Below are positions 1 through 8,212 of a DNA stretch of 59,520 bases, piece after piece. The translations under genes were made by a program, and so were the position numbers. The stretch comes from Avispirillum sp959601495 (lineage in GTDB: Bacteria; Bacillota; Clostridia; Oscillospirales; CAG-272): contig CAUGPT010000013.1 of NCBI GenBank assembly GCA_959601495.1, positions 1 through 59,520 on the forward strand, in the 5' to 3' direction. Under the pieces are notes generated by a model. The model searched no databases, was not told where the DNA came from, and saw only the letters and a program-made list of their open reading frames with translations. The first letter of the stretch is position 1. Each line of letters opens with the position of its first letter.

Positions 1-50
1 TGTCCATAGCTAAAGCTTTTTTTCCACTGGCAGAGCCAGTGGTTGTCCTA
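1..50 (+). mobile_element. Right-end-like palindrome of an IS200/IS605-type element
   Basis: A perfect hairpin with an 8-bp stem (CCACTGGC at 24-31, GCCAGTGG at 35-42) and a 3-nt loop follows the string GCTAAAGC plus a T-run at 9-23. The same layout (GCTAAAGC, T-run, 8-bp stem, 3-nt loop) occurs at 38467-38512 with a different stem sequence. Small subterminal hairpins of this kind mark the ends of IS200/IS605 elements. The rest of the element, and any transposase, would lie left of the window. Calling it an element end is inference. Confidence 0.45.
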
Positions 51-59
51 CGAAATGCA

Positions 60-89
60 AAAAAAGAATGCCCGAAGGCATTCTTTTTT
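60..89 (-). terminator. Bidirectional Rho-independent terminator
   Basis: A 13-bp stem (AAAAAAGAATGCC at 60-72 with its complement at 77-89) encloses a CGAA tetraloop. The A-run and T-run make it usable in both directions. It sits 10 bp past the stop codon of the minus-strand EF-G-like gene, so it should end that transcript. Confidence 0.85.
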
Positions 90-98
90 GTCATATTA

Positions 99-2171
99 TC
101 AGTCGTCATCTTCTTCAAGCTTTGCGGCTGCTATGATCTTCTGCGCCTCGTTTGCGGGCACTTCCTCGTAGCGTACAAAGTTGAACTCAAACTGTCCTCT
201 GCCCTGCGTCATCGCGCGCAGAACTATTGTATAGTCGGTCATTTCAGCCATAGGCGCTTCCGCCTCGACAATGGTATAGCCCTTTCTCTTTTCGTCGGGG
301 TTCATACCCATAACTCTGCCGCGGCGCTTGTTGAGATCGCCCATAACGTCGCCCACCATGCTCTCAGGCACGGATACCTTAAGCTCGCCCACAGGCTCCA
401 GCAGGACGGGGTTTGCCTGCGGCAGACCTGCCTTATATGCAAGCTTTGCGGCAAGCTTGAAGGAGATCTCGTTTGAGTCAACGGGATGGTAAGAGCCGTC
501 GAACAGGTCGGCTTTGAGGTTTACAACGGGGTAGCCCGCCAGAACGCCCTTCTGCATAGCCTCCAGAAGTCCCTTTTCAACTGCGGGATAGAAGCCCTTG
601 GGCACGGTGCCGCCCACGACGGACTGTGTGAACGTAAGGCCGTCGTCATCGCCGTGGGAGAATGTGATCTTTACGTGACCGTACTGGCCGGAGCCGCCGG
701 ACTGCTTCTTATGCTTTCCTTCTACGGAAACGCTCTTCTTTATGGTCTCGCGGTACGGTATTCTCGGCTCGCTGTACACGATCTTTGTGCCGTAGCGGTT
801 TTTGAGCTTTGATTTTACAACGTCAAGATGTATATCCGAAATACCGGAAAGCGTCAGCTGATGGGTCTCGGAGTTGTTCTCGTAAACAAGAGTGGGGTCC
901 TCGTCAAGAAGTCTTGCAATACCGGTGGAAATTTTGTCCTCGTCGCCCTTTGCCTCCGCGGAAACAGCCTTCTTCATATAAGGATGCGGGAACTCGGTGG
1001 GCTTGTAAACAACGGGAGTACCGACATACAGAGTATCATTCGTATCGGTATCGTTAAGCTTGGACATCATGCCGATATCGCCGCAGCAAAGGCTGTCGAC
1101 CTCGGTCTGCTTTTTGCCCTTCAGCGTGTAGATATGAGCTGCCTTTTCCGTGCCGCCGGTACGGGAGTTTGTAAGAACGGTATCCTTTTTCAGCGTGCCG
1201 CTCATGACCTTGAACATGGACATCTTACCGAACTGGTCAGCCATGGATTTGAACACGAATATTGAGCAGTCGCCGTCCGGCTTAATCTCGTAGGGCTTCT
1301 CTTCGCCGTCTGCAATAACGGTCTCGTATTTCTTCGCCGTCATTCTGGGGAAGGAGTCCGCGATAGCGGTCATAAGCGTTCTCACGCCCCACAGCTTTGT
1401 AACGGAGCCGCAGTATACGGGAACGATGGAGCCGACGATTATACCCTCGTGAAGCGCGTTTACGGCCTCTTCGCGGGTGATCTCTTCTTCGTTGAAGAAC
1501 TTCTCCATAAGCTCGTCGCTGGTCTCGGCGATAGCCTCGTTGAACTGCTGAGTATATTTATCAACGACCGAGCGAAGCTCGTCGTCCATAGGATCCTCGC
1601 TGCGCTTGCCTCTCTCGTCGAATGTATATGCCATGCGCTCCGCAAGGCTTATAAACGTCTTTTTGCCCTTATGGTCAACGGGGACCATCGCGGGGCAGAC
1701 TCTTATACCGAATTTATCTTTAAGCTGCGTAAGAACTCTGTCAAAGTTCGACTCGGGATCGTCGCACTTGTTTACGAAGAACACGCGGGGAAGCCCCTGT
1801 CTGTCGCAATATTCCCATGCAAGCTCGGTGCCGACCTCGGCGCCGCCCTTGCCGTCGACCATGATAACGGCAGCGTCAGCCGCTCTTATGCCCTGGAGCT
1901 CCTCGCCCACGAAATCGGGGTAACCGGGAGTATCCAGTATATTGATCTTTGTATCGTGATAGTAGATGTTTGCAGCGGCAAGAGAAACGGAATAGTGTCT
2001 TGCGACCTCTTCCGGATCGAAATCGGTAACGGTGTTGCCGTCGCCGACCTTGCCCATTCTGTCGATCTCGCCCGCGCAGAAGAGCATAGCCTCTGCAAGT
2101 GACGTCTTACCGCTGCCGCCGTGTCCCAGCAGGCATACGTTTCTTAGGTTTTTGGTGGTGATATCAGCCAT
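99..2171 (-). CDS. Elongation factor G-like GTPase (FusA2-type)
   Basis: A 690-residue translational GTPase with the full EF-G domain order: GTPase domain, domain II, then domains III-V. The P-loop at residues 16-24 is GHGGSGKTS rather than the GHIDAGKTT usual for canonical EF-G, the G3 motif is DTPGY, and the G4 motif is NKCD rather than NKMD. These are features of the EF-G-like paralogue family found beside true EF-G in many Firmicutes and Actinobacteria. It is not next to rpsL, rpsG or tuf, which also argues against it being the main fusA. It is probably cytoplasmic and ribosome-associated, but the role of the paralogue is not settled. It has its own near-consensus promoter (2232-2260), an AAGGAG ribosome site, and a strong terminator at 60-89, so it looks monocistronic. 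Confidence 0.88.
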   Translation of the reverse strand: MADITTKNLRNVCLLGHGGSGKTSLAEAMLFCAGEIDRMGKVGDGNTVTDFDPEEVARHYSVSLAAANIYYHDTKINILDTPGYPDFVGEELQGIRAADAAVIMVDGKGGAEVGTELAWEYCDRQGLPRVFFVNKCDDPESNFDRVLTQLKDKFGIRVCPAMVPVDHKGKKTFISLAERMAYTFDERGKRSEDPMDDELRSVVDKYTQQFNEAIAETSDELMEKFFNEEEITREEAVNALHEGIIVGSIVPVYCGSVTKLWGVRTLMTAIADSFPRMTAKKYETVIADGEEKPYEIKPDGDCSIFVFKSMADQFGKMSMFKVMSGTLKKDTVLTNSRTGGTEKAAHIYTLKGKKQTEVDSLCCGDIGMMSKLNDTDTNDTLYVGTPVVYKPTEFPHPYMKKAVSAEAKGDEDKISTGIARLLDEDPTLVYENNSETHQLTLSGISDIHLDVVKSKLKNRYGTKIVYSEPRIPYRETIKKSVSVEGKHKKQSGGSGQYGHVKITFSHGDDDGLTFTQSVVGGTVPKGFYPAVEKGLLEAMQKGVLAGYPVVNLKADLFDGSYHPVDSNEISFKLAAKLAYKAGLPQANPVLLEPVGELKVSVPESMVGDVMGDLNKRRGRVMGMNPDEKRKGYTIVEAEAPMAEMTDYTIVLRAMTQGRGQFEFNFVRYEEVPANEAQKIIAAAKLEEDDD

Positions 2172-2231
2172 TGTAGTCTTGCTCCTTTATGTAAATCTTG
2201 CCTTTGGCATATTAGCCAATATATTGTAATT

Positions 2232-2260
2232 ATTATACTACGCTTTAGTGCAGTTTGCAA
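2232..2260 (-). promoter_or_regulatory. SigA-type promoter of the EF-G-like gene
   Basis: Read on the minus strand: TTGCAA at 2260-2255, a 17-bp spacer, then TATAAT at 2237-2232. The start codon lies about 60 bp downstream. This is a strong vegetative promoter by sequence. Confidence 0.75.
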
Positions 2261-2308
2261 TAGCATTCCGCAAGCCTTTTGTAGAATTACTCAGTCCGTT
2301 TTTGTACA

Positions 2309-3253
2309 CTATGCACAATCAAACAGGTATTTCAGCGCTGTATAGAGAAATATTGCCAAATAGTAGCAGGCGGGAAAAGTGGTCACCCACGCAAGGCACA
2401 GCGAGAGAAGCACACGTTTGTCAAGCTTTTTGCCGCTGCCCGCTGCGGCAAACGCGAGAGACGACATACGCATGTGCGTTGTGCTGACAGGTATGCCGAA
2501 AAACGTGAGCACCGCAAGGGTGACGGCGCTTGCGGCATCGGCACAGCAGGAGGTGTAAAGATCGGTATGCGTCATTTCAATGCCCATCCTTCTGACGATC
2601 CTGCCCCCTCCGCAAAGCGTACCCAGTGCCATTGCAACAGCGCACAGCAAAACGGAGGCTCCCTTTGACAAAAAGCCTGCCGTGATGCCGACGGACACAA
2701 ACTTCTGCCCGTCCTGTGCGCCGTGCAGAAAAGCGGAGGCGCAAAGTGAGGCTATGCAGAATTTTTTCTGAGGCCCCAGACTTTGTGCAAAGCGCGAAAA
2801 AATCTTCACCGCAGCAAGGGACAGCGCACCGCCGAGAACGGACATTGCAAGTCCGATAAACACAGCTGCGGCGGCGCGGAGGCTGACCGTGCCGCCCGCC
2901 TGCACAGCGCAGCCCGCAAGCGCCGCCATAAGTCCGTGTCCCTCACTTGTGGGCAGCCCCGCCGCCCATGCCGCCGCCGACCAGACGGCAACGGCGCAAA
3001 GCGCCGCAATGCATACTCCCTCTCTGTCGCCGAACCCCTGCGGGAGATCCGCCATGTCGGAAATAAGCATTGCCACCGACGGAAACAGGGCGCAGGACAA
3101 AGCGTTTCCTAAAGCCTCCATGACCGCGGCAAGGGCGCATGCCGAGGTCGGTTTCAGTATTCCGGAGCAGACTGCGCCAGTCACAGTGTTCGCCGCGTCG
3201 GTCGCACCGTTCAGAAAAGACGACGCAGCAAGCAGAATACAGAGAAAAATCAT
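2309..3253 (-). CDS. Inorganic phosphate transporter, PiT family
   Basis: A 314-residue polytopic membrane protein. The N-terminal signature NGATDAANTV (about residues 14-23) is a variant of the GxNDxANA motif of PiT permeases, and a second family repeat is recognisable near the C-terminal half (STTHMRMSS). Many alanine-rich hydrophobic segments fit about 8-10 membrane spans. PiT proteins symport metal-phosphate with H+ or Na+ and supply low-affinity uptake, complementing the high-affinity Pst system at 33892-38122. The start is the ATG at 3253 behind GGGGGAT. It is transcribed divergently from the winged-helix regulator, with only 56 bp between the start codons. No separate terminator is seen before the EF-G-like gene. 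Confidence 0.85.
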   Translation of the reverse strand: MIFLCILLAASSFLNGATDAANTVTGAVCSGILKPTSACALAAVMEALGNALSCALFPSVAMLISDMADLPQGFGDREGVCIAALCAVAVWSAAAWAAGLPTSEGHGLMAALAGCAVQAGGTVSLRAAAAVFIGLAMSVLGGALSLAAVKIFSRFAQSLGPQKKFCIASLCASAFLHGAQDGQKFVSVGITAGFLSKGASVLLCAVAMALGTLCGGGRIVRRMGIEMTHTDLYTSCCADAASAVTLAVLTFFGIPVSTTHMRMSSLAFAAAGSGKKLDKRVLLSLCLAWVTTFPACYYLAIFLYTALKYLFDCA

Positions 3254-3274
3254 ACATATCCCCCGGCAAAATCA

Positions 3275-3303
3275 TTGACAAAGTACGACGGTTTGGTTAT
3301 TAT
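3275..3303 (+). promoter_or_regulatory. Strong promoter placing +1 at the start codon
   Basis: TTGACA at 3275-3280, a 17-bp spacer, and TATTAT at 3298-3303. The expected transcription start, about 7 nt past the -10 box, is 3309-3311, which coincides with the ATG at 3310. A minus-strand TATAAT (3304-3299) overlaps this -10 and may serve the divergent PiT gene, although no good -35 accompanies it. Confidence 0.7.
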
Positions 3304-3309
3304 ATATGT

Positions 3310-4068
3310 ATGGATAATATTGCATTTAATGACGGAGAGAGAGTAAAGTCTCCGGTTCGCGTCATATGCACGAGCCCCGTTATGAGGGAAATGATATGCC
3401 GCCTTTTGTCCCGCCGCTTTACGGTCACGGACAGCGACGCGACGTTTACCGTTGTATGCACGGACGGCGAGGTGCCGCAGTTCCGCGGGCCCGGTATCAT
3501 AATCGAGGGCGGCGGAAAAGGCAGCGAAGCGATATTCAAAATGGCAAAGGCAAAAACAGACGCTCCGGGCGGCGCGTCGGGCGGCGACGTTGCGGCTTAC
3601 AAGCCGAATGAGCGAATAAGCAAGGAGCCCGCGTGCGGCGCGTCGGGCGGCGACGGCAAAGGCTCACGGAGCCCTGACGCAAACAGGATATTTCTCCCCC
3701 GCCCCCTTGACATCGCAAAGTTTTGCGCCGCCTGCGAAAGCCTTTCCGAAAAGGCGGTGCGCCGTACCCCCGCGGGATACGTTGCGGACAGCTCCCGCTG
3801 CGTCGTTAGCCTCGGAGACGCCTCGGTATCCCTTACGAAAACGGAGTTCGCACTTTTTTCGGTCCTCAGCGAGCGGTGCGGAGAGCCCGTCGGCAGAGGC
3901 GAGATCGAAGAGAGGCTGTGGGGAAATAATATACGCGGCAACGTATGCGGTGTATACGTTTCGTACCTGAGAAAAAAGCTTTCCGCCATTGCGGGCGACG
4001 GTGCCGTCACCTCCGTTCGCGGGCGCGGTTATATGCTGAATATACCCGTAAATAAAAACGAAGGATAA
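3310..4068 (+). CDS. Winged-helix transcriptional regulator with degenerate receiver-like domain
   Basis: 252 residues. The C-terminal part (about 150-248) is a typical OmpR/PhoB winged helix: LTKTEFALFSVL, then VYVSYLRKKLSAI and SVRGRGYML. The N-terminal ~110 residues resemble a receiver domain only loosely. Asp52 in CTDGEVP could match the phosphoacceptor, but the acidic pair after strand 1 is absent (CTSP instead) and the usual Lys-Pro is not evident. The linker holds a twice-repeated GASGGD stretch, encoded by near-identical 18-bp DNA at about 3570 and 3639. There is no histidine kinase nearby. An in-frame ATG further upstream exists, but 3310 fits best because the promoter sits immediately before it; there is no Shine-Dalgarno site. 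thiI follows after 8 bp, so the two are probably cotranscribed. Target genes are unknown. Confidence 0.72.
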   Translation: MDNIAFNDGERVKSPVRVICTSPVMREMICRLLSRRFTVTDSDATFTVVCTDGEVPQFRGPGIIIEGGGKGSEAIFKMAKAKTDAPGGASGGDVAAYKPNERISKEPACGASGGDGKGSRSPDANRIFLPRPLDIAKFCAACESLSEKAVRRTPAGYVADSSRCVVSLGDASVSLTKTEFALFSVLSERCGEPVGRGEIEERLWGNNIRGNVCGVYVSYLRKKLSAIAGDGAVTSVRGRGYMLNIPVNKNEG

Positions 4069-4076
4069 TTACCGAC

Positions 4077-5273
4077 ATGATAAACGAAGTGATCCTCTGC
4101 AAATACGGAGAGATAATACTCAAAGGCGCCAACAAATCCACATTTGAGTCCATTCTTCTCAAAGAAGTAAAGCGACGCGCGCGTCACGTGGGCGGCTTTA
4201 CCGTAAGATACGCGCAGTCCACCGTATACGTTGAACCCGAGGAGGGCAGGGACGACTGCGACATTGACGAAATGTACGAGCAGGTAAAAAAGGTTTTCGG
4301 CTTTGCCTGCGTCACCAGAGCGGCAGTGTGCGAAAAGGATATGGAAACGATCTGCCGCACCGCCGCCGAGTACATTCCGCCGCGTCTTGCGGGGGCAAAA
4401 AAGTTCCGCTGCGAAGCAAAGCGCAGCGACAAAAGATTCCCTCTCAAAAGCCCCGAGATCGCCGCGGAGGTCGGCGGTGCCGTGCTTGAGGCGATGCACG
4501 GAAACATAAAGGTCGATCTCAGCGCCCCCGATGTGACCGTGCGCGTTGAGATACGCGACAAAGCTTACATTCACGCCGCGCAGGAGCGCAGTGCGGGCGG
4601 CATTCCCCTCGGCAGCGGCGGACGCGGTCTGCTTCTGCTCTCGGGCGGAATAGACAGCCCCGTTGCGGGATACATGATGGCAAAGCGCGGACTTTACATT
4701 GACGCGCTGCATTTTGAAAGCTTTCCGTATACAAGCGAGCGCGCGCGCGAAAAGGTGCTTGAGCTCGCAAAGGAAATGTGCGAATACTGCGGACGCATAC
4801 GCGTGCATATCATTTCTCTCACCCATATACAGGAGGAGCTGCGCGACCGCTGCGACGAGGACTACTTTACCCTGCTGCTCCGCCGCTTTATGATGGAGCT
4901 TGCCGACATGACGGCTGAGGAAAACGGCTGTCAGTGTCTTATCACCGGCGAGAGCCTGGGTCAGGTGGCAAGCCAGACCATGGCGGCGATACAGGTAACG
5001 GACGCGGTTTCGAAATATCCCGTACTGCGCCCCTGCATAGGACTTGACAAAGAGGAGATAGTTGAGCGCGCGCGTCATATCGGCACGTTTGACACATCTA
5101 TCCTTCCCTATGAGGACTGCTGCACGGTGTTCACACCCCGCCACCCGCGCACACGCCCCGAGATCGAGAAGGTGCGCATGCAGGAAGAAAAGCTTGACCG
5201 CCCCGCGCTTATAAAAGAAGCGTGGGAATCAAAATATACAGTAGCAGTGAGGCAGTTTGACGATGAAAGATGA
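4077..5273 (+). CDS. thiI: tRNA uracil 4-sulfurtransferase
   Basis: 398 residues with the ThiI layout: N-terminal ferredoxin-like region, THUMP domain (about 60-165), then an adenylating PP-loop domain with SGGIDSPVA starting at Ser189. It activates U8 of tRNA with ATP and transfers sulfur to give 4-thiouridine, and in many bacteria it also feeds thiazole synthesis. The C-terminal rhodanese domain of the E. coli protein is absent, as is usual in Firmicutes, where the sulfur comes directly from a cysteine desulfurase; no such desulfurase gene is adjacent here. The ATG at 4077 lies 8 bp past the regulator stop, with an AAGGA site inside the end of that gene, suggesting coupling. Its 3' end overlaps the next gene by 11 bp. 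Confidence 0.93.
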   Translation: MINEVILCKYGEIILKGANKSTFESILLKEVKRRARHVGGFTVRYAQSTVYVEPEEGRDDCDIDEMYEQVKKVFGFACVTRAAVCEKDMETICRTAAEYIPPRLAGAKKFRCEAKRSDKRFPLKSPEIAAEVGGAVLEAMHGNIKVDLSAPDVTVRVEIRDKAYIHAAQERSAGGIPLGSGGRGLLLLSGGIDSPVAGYMMAKRGLYIDALHFESFPYTSERAREKVLELAKEMCEYCGRIRVHIISLTHIQEELRDRCDEDYFTLLLRRFMMELADMTAEENGCQCLITGESLGQVASQTMAAIQVTDAVSKYPVLRPCIGLDKEEIVERARHIGTFDTSILPYEDCCTVFTPRHPRTRPEIEKVRMQEEKLDRPALIKEAWESKYTVAVRQFDDER

Positions 5274-5691
5274 CAGACTGAGCGAAGCAAGATATGCCCT
5301 GCGCGGGCACGTGCGCTGCGCCGTATGCAGACCCGACGGCTCACTCCACGAATCGGAGGACAGAGGCGTTCTGCCCATGCTTTTGTGGCTTGACGAGGAC
5401 CGCGATTTTCTGCGCGGATCCTCCGTCGCCGACAAGATCGTCGGCAGAGCGGCAGCCATGCTTATGGTGTACGGCGGTGTTTCGGAAGTATACGCTTCCG
5501 TCATAAGCCGCGGCGCTCTTGATTATCTTACGGAGCACGGCGTAGACGTAAGCTATACAAACACCTGCATCGCGATTTCAAACCGCCGCGGCGACGGCAT
5601 CTGCCCCATGGAACGGGCAGTCGCGCCCGTGAGCGACCCCGAAAAGGCTTTCGAGGTACTTAAAGAAAAGTGCCTCGGACACAAGGAATGA
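5263..5691 (+). CDS. DUF1893 family protein
   Basis: 142 residues matching my memory of the DUF1893 family, small cytosolic proteins thought to have a cytidine-deaminase-like fold. Visible family-like features are the early SEDRGVLPMLLWLDED region, the KIVGRAAAMLMVYGG helix, and a Cys near the C-terminus in GDGICPMERAV. The ATG at 5263 overlaps the end of thiI by 11 bp; a GAGG just upstream lies within thiI, so translation is probably coupled. Function is unknown. The tight coupling to a tRNA thiolation enzyme hints at an RNA or nucleotide role, but that is inference only. A minus-oriented terminator-like hairpin follows. Confidence 0.75.
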   Translation: MKDDRLSEARYALRGHVRCAVCRPDGSLHESEDRGVLPMLLWLDEDRDFLRGSSVADKIVGRAAAMLMVYGGVSEVYASVISRGALDYLTEHGVDVSYTNTCIAISNRRGDGICPMERAVAPVSDPEKAFEVLKEKCLGHKE

Positions 5692-5715
5692 CCCTCGGGG
5701 CAGAATAGTACAGTT

Positions 5716-5750
5716 AAAAACGGGGCAGCGCCGCAAAACGCGCCGCCCCG
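5716..5750 (-). terminator. Terminator-like hairpin oriented against the flanking genes
   Basis: On the minus strand an 11-bp stem (arms at 5750-5740 and 5731-5721, one G-U wobble) is followed directly by five T. On the plus strand the same position is an A-C mismatch and no T-run follows. The shape therefore suits a minus-strand transcript, although no minus-strand gene is seen between here and 16644. Confidence 0.5.
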
Positions 5751-5841
5751 AATGCTGTCCGCAAAGGACAGATACATAAAAAAGAAAACTATTGTCGCAG
5801 AAATGCGAAAACGGCGCACCGCCGTTTGGAAAGGAACCTTT

Positions 5842-8118
5842 ATGGTATACGACAAGGGACATGGCAAGGACAAGAACTGGATACTCGCCGAGGGAGATTT
5901 TGACACGGAGTATCTCGCGAAATGCGAGTCCGTAATGTGTCAGGGCAACGGATATATGTGCGTCCGCGCCGCGCAGGAGGAGATCTGCTCCGACAACATC
6001 GGCAGATACACTCTTGTGGCAGGCACATTTGACAAGCTGCCCGAGGACGCCTGCAACGAGCTTGTGAACAGCGCCGATTTTACGGCTATGACCATCGAGA
6101 TAAACGGCGAGCGCGTTACCCCCGAGGGACGCCTGCCCGGTACATATGAAAGAGAGCTCAACCTGCGCACCGGTCTTCTCTGCCGCAAATATGTGTGGGT
6201 CGCCTCCGACAAAAGCGAATACAGACTTTCGTTTGAGCGCGTAGTATCTCTCAAAGACAAGCATCTTACAGTTTCCGCGGTTTCCGTACACTCTCTCGGA
6301 GAGAATTCGGCAAATGTCAAAATTATTACAGGCATAGACGGCGACACCATCAAGAAAGCCGATCATTTTAAGGCTGTTGACGCTTCGTTTGACGACGGAG
6401 TTATGCTGGTAAGCGCCGAAACGCAGCAGTCCGGCATCCTGTTTACCACCGCCTCCTCCGTGACCATCAACGCGGAGTGCAATGTCAAGACCGAGGCAAA
6501 AGGCAAATCGGCAATTGCCGAAATTGAATTCGAGCTGCCCGCAGGCCGCAACGTTATTCTTGAAAAGCGCAGCGTTGTATATACAAACCGCGACAGAGAA
6601 CGCGACGGCTGCAGCCTGTTCTGCCTTGAGGACACCGCGCGGCGCGAGCTGCTCAAAGCAGAGGAAAAGTCCTTTGACGAGATCGCGGACGAAAGCGCCG
6701 CTGAATGGAAAGAGCGCATCTGGGATGAGCGCGACGTGCTTATCGACAGCGAAAACGACACCGATCAGCTCGCGATACGCTTTGCGATCTACCACCTCAC
6801 CGTAATGGCGCCCGTGCATGACAACCGCATGAATATCGGCGCAAAGGGTCTCTCCGGTCCCGGATACTACGGTCACGCATTCTGGGATACGGAAAACTAT
6901 ATGCTTCCCTTCTTCATCTTCACGGCTCCTTGGGAGGCGCGCAGCCTTTGCGAATACCGCTATAACAGCATAGAGGCAGCACGCAGATACGCCCGCGAAG
7001 CAGGCTGCGAGGGTGCCAGATACCCCTGGGAGGCAGCATGGATCACCGACGGCGAGTGCACGCCCACATGGTGCGACACCGGCGATCTTGAGCTGCACAT
7101 CACCTCCGACGTTGCCTTCGGCGCTTACTACTATTACATGGTGACCGGCGATGAGGACTTTATGGACCGTTCGGGATATGAGCTTATCCTCGACTGCGCA
7201 AAGTTCTGGGCTACAAAAGTGGAATACAACAAAGAGCTTGACCGCTACGAGATAAACGACGTTATCGGCCCCAACGAGTACAAGGCTCACGTCAACAACA
7301 ACGCATACACTAACTATCTTACCCACAGCCTTATGAAGCTGGCTATGGAGTACACCGAAAAGCTCAGAAGCGAGAAGCCCGATGTTTTCGAGCGCCTCAA
7401 CAAGCTTCTGGAGCTTGACAGATTCATGCCCATCTGGAAAGACAGATGCGAAAAGATCTATCTGCCCCGAGAGAACGCGGACGGCATCATCCCCGAGGAC
7501 GATACGTTCCTCACCCTGCCCGATCCCACCGTTTCCGAGTACAGTGCCTCTACCGACCCCGGCATACGCGAGAGACTTCAGAAAACAGGATATATGACAG
7601 TGCAGCTGTGCAAGCAGGCGGACGTTGTTGCCCTTCTGTTCATGATGGAGGATCTTTTCAGCGCGGAGTGCAAGAAAAAGAACTTCTACTACTACGAGCA
7701 TCACTGCCTGCACGACTCCAGCCTTTCTCTTGCAACCTTCTCCTCCCTTGCTGCCGATCTGCATGAGGATGACATGGCATACGCGCTGTTTGAGCGTGCG
7801 ACCATGATAGATATGTGCGACTGGGCAAAGTCCTCCGACGCGGGTATGCACGCGGCATCCCTCGGCGGTATGTGGCAGTGCTGCGTATTCGGCTTCGGCG
7901 GCGTGAGACGCTACGGCGACGAGCTTCGCATTCAGCCTAATCTGCCCAAGGAGTGGAACAGCGTAAGCTTCTGCATCTGGTGGCAGGGACAGCGACTTTC
8001 CGTTACGGCGACCCACGAGTACCTCTCCGTTGAAAACCTTACCGGCACGGCAGACGTTCAGTTTTTGCATGACGGCGAGCTTTGCAGCGTAGGCGACGGC
8101 ATTACAATAAAGCTCTGA
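5842..8118 (+). CDS. Glycoside hydrolase family 65 disaccharide phosphorylase
   Basis: 758 residues with the GH65 plan: N-terminal beta-sandwich (about 1-260), linker, (alpha/alpha)6 barrel, and short C-terminal beta domain. GPGYYGHAFWDTENYMLPFF and the DVIGPNEY motif, with the likely general acid Glu479, are diagnostic. GH65 phosphorylases split alpha-linked glucose disaccharides (maltose, trehalose, kojibiose, nigerose) with phosphate, giving beta-glucose-1-phosphate and glucose. The sequence alone does not tell me which substrate. The beta-phosphoglucomutase gene next door, needed to convert beta-G1P to G6P, supports the call. No signal peptide is seen, so it is cytosolic. The ATG at 5842 has an AAAGGA site and the family N-terminus; an upstream in-frame start at 5752 lacks both. 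No sugar transporter is nearby. Confidence 0.9.
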   Translation: MVYDKGHGKDKNWILAEGDFDTEYLAKCESVMCQGNGYMCVRAAQEEICSDNIGRYTLVAGTFDKLPEDACNELVNSADFTAMTIEINGERVTPEGRLPGTYERELNLRTGLLCRKYVWVASDKSEYRLSFERVVSLKDKHLTVSAVSVHSLGENSANVKIITGIDGDTIKKADHFKAVDASFDDGVMLVSAETQQSGILFTTASSVTINAECNVKTEAKGKSAIAEIEFELPAGRNVILEKRSVVYTNRDRERDGCSLFCLEDTARRELLKAEEKSFDEIADESAAEWKERIWDERDVLIDSENDTDQLAIRFAIYHLTVMAPVHDNRMNIGAKGLSGPGYYGHAFWDTENYMLPFFIFTAPWEARSLCEYRYNSIEAARRYAREAGCEGARYPWEAAWITDGECTPTWCDTGDLELHITSDVAFGAYYYYMVTGDEDFMDRSGYELILDCAKFWATKVEYNKELDRYEINDVIGPNEYKAHVNNNAYTNYLTHSLMKLAMEYTEKLRSEKPDVFERLNKLLELDRFMPIWKDRCEKIYLPRENADGIIPEDDTFLTLPDPTVSEYSASTDPGIRERLQKTGYMTVQLCKQADVVALLFMMEDLFSAECKKKNFYYYEHHCLHDSSLSLATFSSLAADLHEDDMAYALFERATMIDMCDWAKSSDAGMHAASLGGMWQCCVFGFGGVRRYGDELRIQPNLPKEWNSVSFCIWWQGQRLSVTATHEYLSVENLTGTADVQFLHDGELCSVGDGITIKL

Positions 8119-8128
8119 CTTGTTTTTC

Positions 8129-8162
8129 ACTCTCCCGCGGGGCGGCTGCCCCGCGGGAGAGT
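8129..8162 (+). other. Perfect 15-bp GC-rich hairpin between GH65 and pgmB
   Basis: Arms at 8129-8143 and 8148-8162 are perfectly complementary around a GGCT loop. No T-run follows on either strand, so it is not a standard terminator. It may stabilise the 3' end of the phosphorylase message or set the ratio of the two enzymes. Confidence 0.6.
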
Positions 8163-8212
8163 ACACATAATGCGGCAGAAATACCCCGCCGCACGCGAAA
8201 GGATATATATAA

